NCBI RefSeq assembly: GCF_001317355.1
Contig: NZ_LKET01000021.1
Location: 186,001 to 250,000, forward strand
DNA: 64,000 bases
Source of the DNA: Oxobacter pfennigii
GTDB lineage: Bacteria; Bacillota; Clostridia; Clostridiales; Oxobacteraceae
Direction of reading: 5' to 3'
Shown here: positions 63,856 to 64,000 of the stretch, piece after piece
Layout of the letters: the number at the start of each line of letters is the position of its first letter
Position numbering within the stretch: the first letter of the stretch is position 1
Position numbers and translations under genes: made by a program
The notes under the pieces: generated by a model
Database searches by the model: none
Told to the model about the DNA's origin: nothing
The model's input: the letters and a program-made list of their open reading frames with translations, nothing else

Positions 63856-64000
63856 ATGACAAAGTTATCAGAAGCGTTGAAAGATTTAAACGAAACAGCG
63901 GTTTATGAGCTGGTTGACAGTATGTTAAGCGAGGGAGTATCTCCCGTTCAGATAGTAAATGAATGCAATGAAGGATTAGTGGCAGTAGGAGACCTTTTTG
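63856..64000 (+). CDS. Corrinoid methyl-carrier protein, N-terminal part (cut by window edge)
   Basis: An ATG with AGGAGGAG upstream opens a frame of 48 codons to the window end. The sequence (VDSMLSEGVSPVQIVNECN, then GLVAVGDLF) matches the helical cap domain of MtaC/MtbC-type corrinoid proteins. The B12-binding part lies beyond the window. It follows the UroD-like methyltransferase by 17 bases, completing a transporter-methyltransferase-corrinoid operon. Confidence 0.82.
   Translation, partial: MTKLSEALKDLNETAVYELVDSMLSEGVSPVQIVNECNEGLVAVGDLF

Noticed and set aside
1-64000. tRNA, rRNA, prophage or integrase genes
   Set aside because: None of their signatures was seen in any part of the window by reading.

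Overview
The window looks like the chromosome of a strictly anaerobic, low-GC Gram-positive bacterium of the Clostridia. Signs of this are the AT-rich intergenic DNA, strong AGGAGG ribosome-binding sites, TTG and GTG starts, T-box control, rubrerythrin-type ferritin and DUF362-ferredoxin proteins, and an unusual load of corrinoid-dependent methyl-transfer genes. I infer a methylotrophic or acetogenic anaerobe that demethylates several compounds. The species and the substrates cannot be read from the sequence.

Layout. 1-13.6 kb: a cobalamin riboswitch controls cobT. Around it lie five uroporphyrinogen-decarboxylase (UroD) family methyltransferase genes (one cut by the left edge), one corrinoid protein, and ordinary genes: a cytoplasmic chemoreceptor, a D-Ala-D-Ala carboxypeptidase, a C39-like cysteine protein, an aldo/keto reductase, a HAD phosphatase and an NRDE protein. 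14-31.8 kb: a LysM/FMN-binding-like exported protein, an exported FAD/FMN fumarate-reductase-like lipoprotein, lipid genes (PlsC-like, cardiolipin synthase), TetR and MerR-type regulators (one fused to a zinc ribbon and a methyltransferase-like domain), a polar amino acid ABC importer, and a large S41-protease/beta-propeller lipoprotein whose 3' end is duplicated as a decayed copy 1.4 kb downstream.

31.8-40 kb is the most interesting part. Two DASS-type anion transporters, two divergently placed FadR/FCD-type GntR regulators, a UroD-like methyltransferase, a 47-residue unknown protein, a corrinoid protein and a methyltetrahydrofolate:corrinoid methyltransferase form one locus. The transporter operon and the methyltransferase operon have nearly identical promoter/operator sequences (31821-31889 and 36797-36867), so they are probably one regulon. 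The suggested pathway is import of an organic anion, transfer of its methyl group to the corrinoid protein, then to tetrahydrofolate.

40-48 kb: a fragment of a PocR/AraC-like regulator, an MFS exporter, a DUF362 ferredoxin protein, a MerR regulator, an encapsulin-type ferritin-like protein without a shell gene, and a visibly more GC-rich GntR/ABC exporter cassette (44.1-47.9 kb) with a perfect 24-bp palindrome over its promoter. 48-54 kb: a DMT transporter and a T-box-controlled cimA-leuC-leuD-leuB operon for isoleucine (citramalate route) and leucine synthesis. 54-64 kb: a methyltransferase, an RsiV-like lipoprotein, a cation diffusion facilitator, YkuK, an ATP-cone protein, a threonine aldolase, a TetR regulator, and a last MFS / UroD-like methyltransferase / corrinoid operon that runs off the right edge.

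I found no rRNA, tRNA, CRISPR array or intact transposase.
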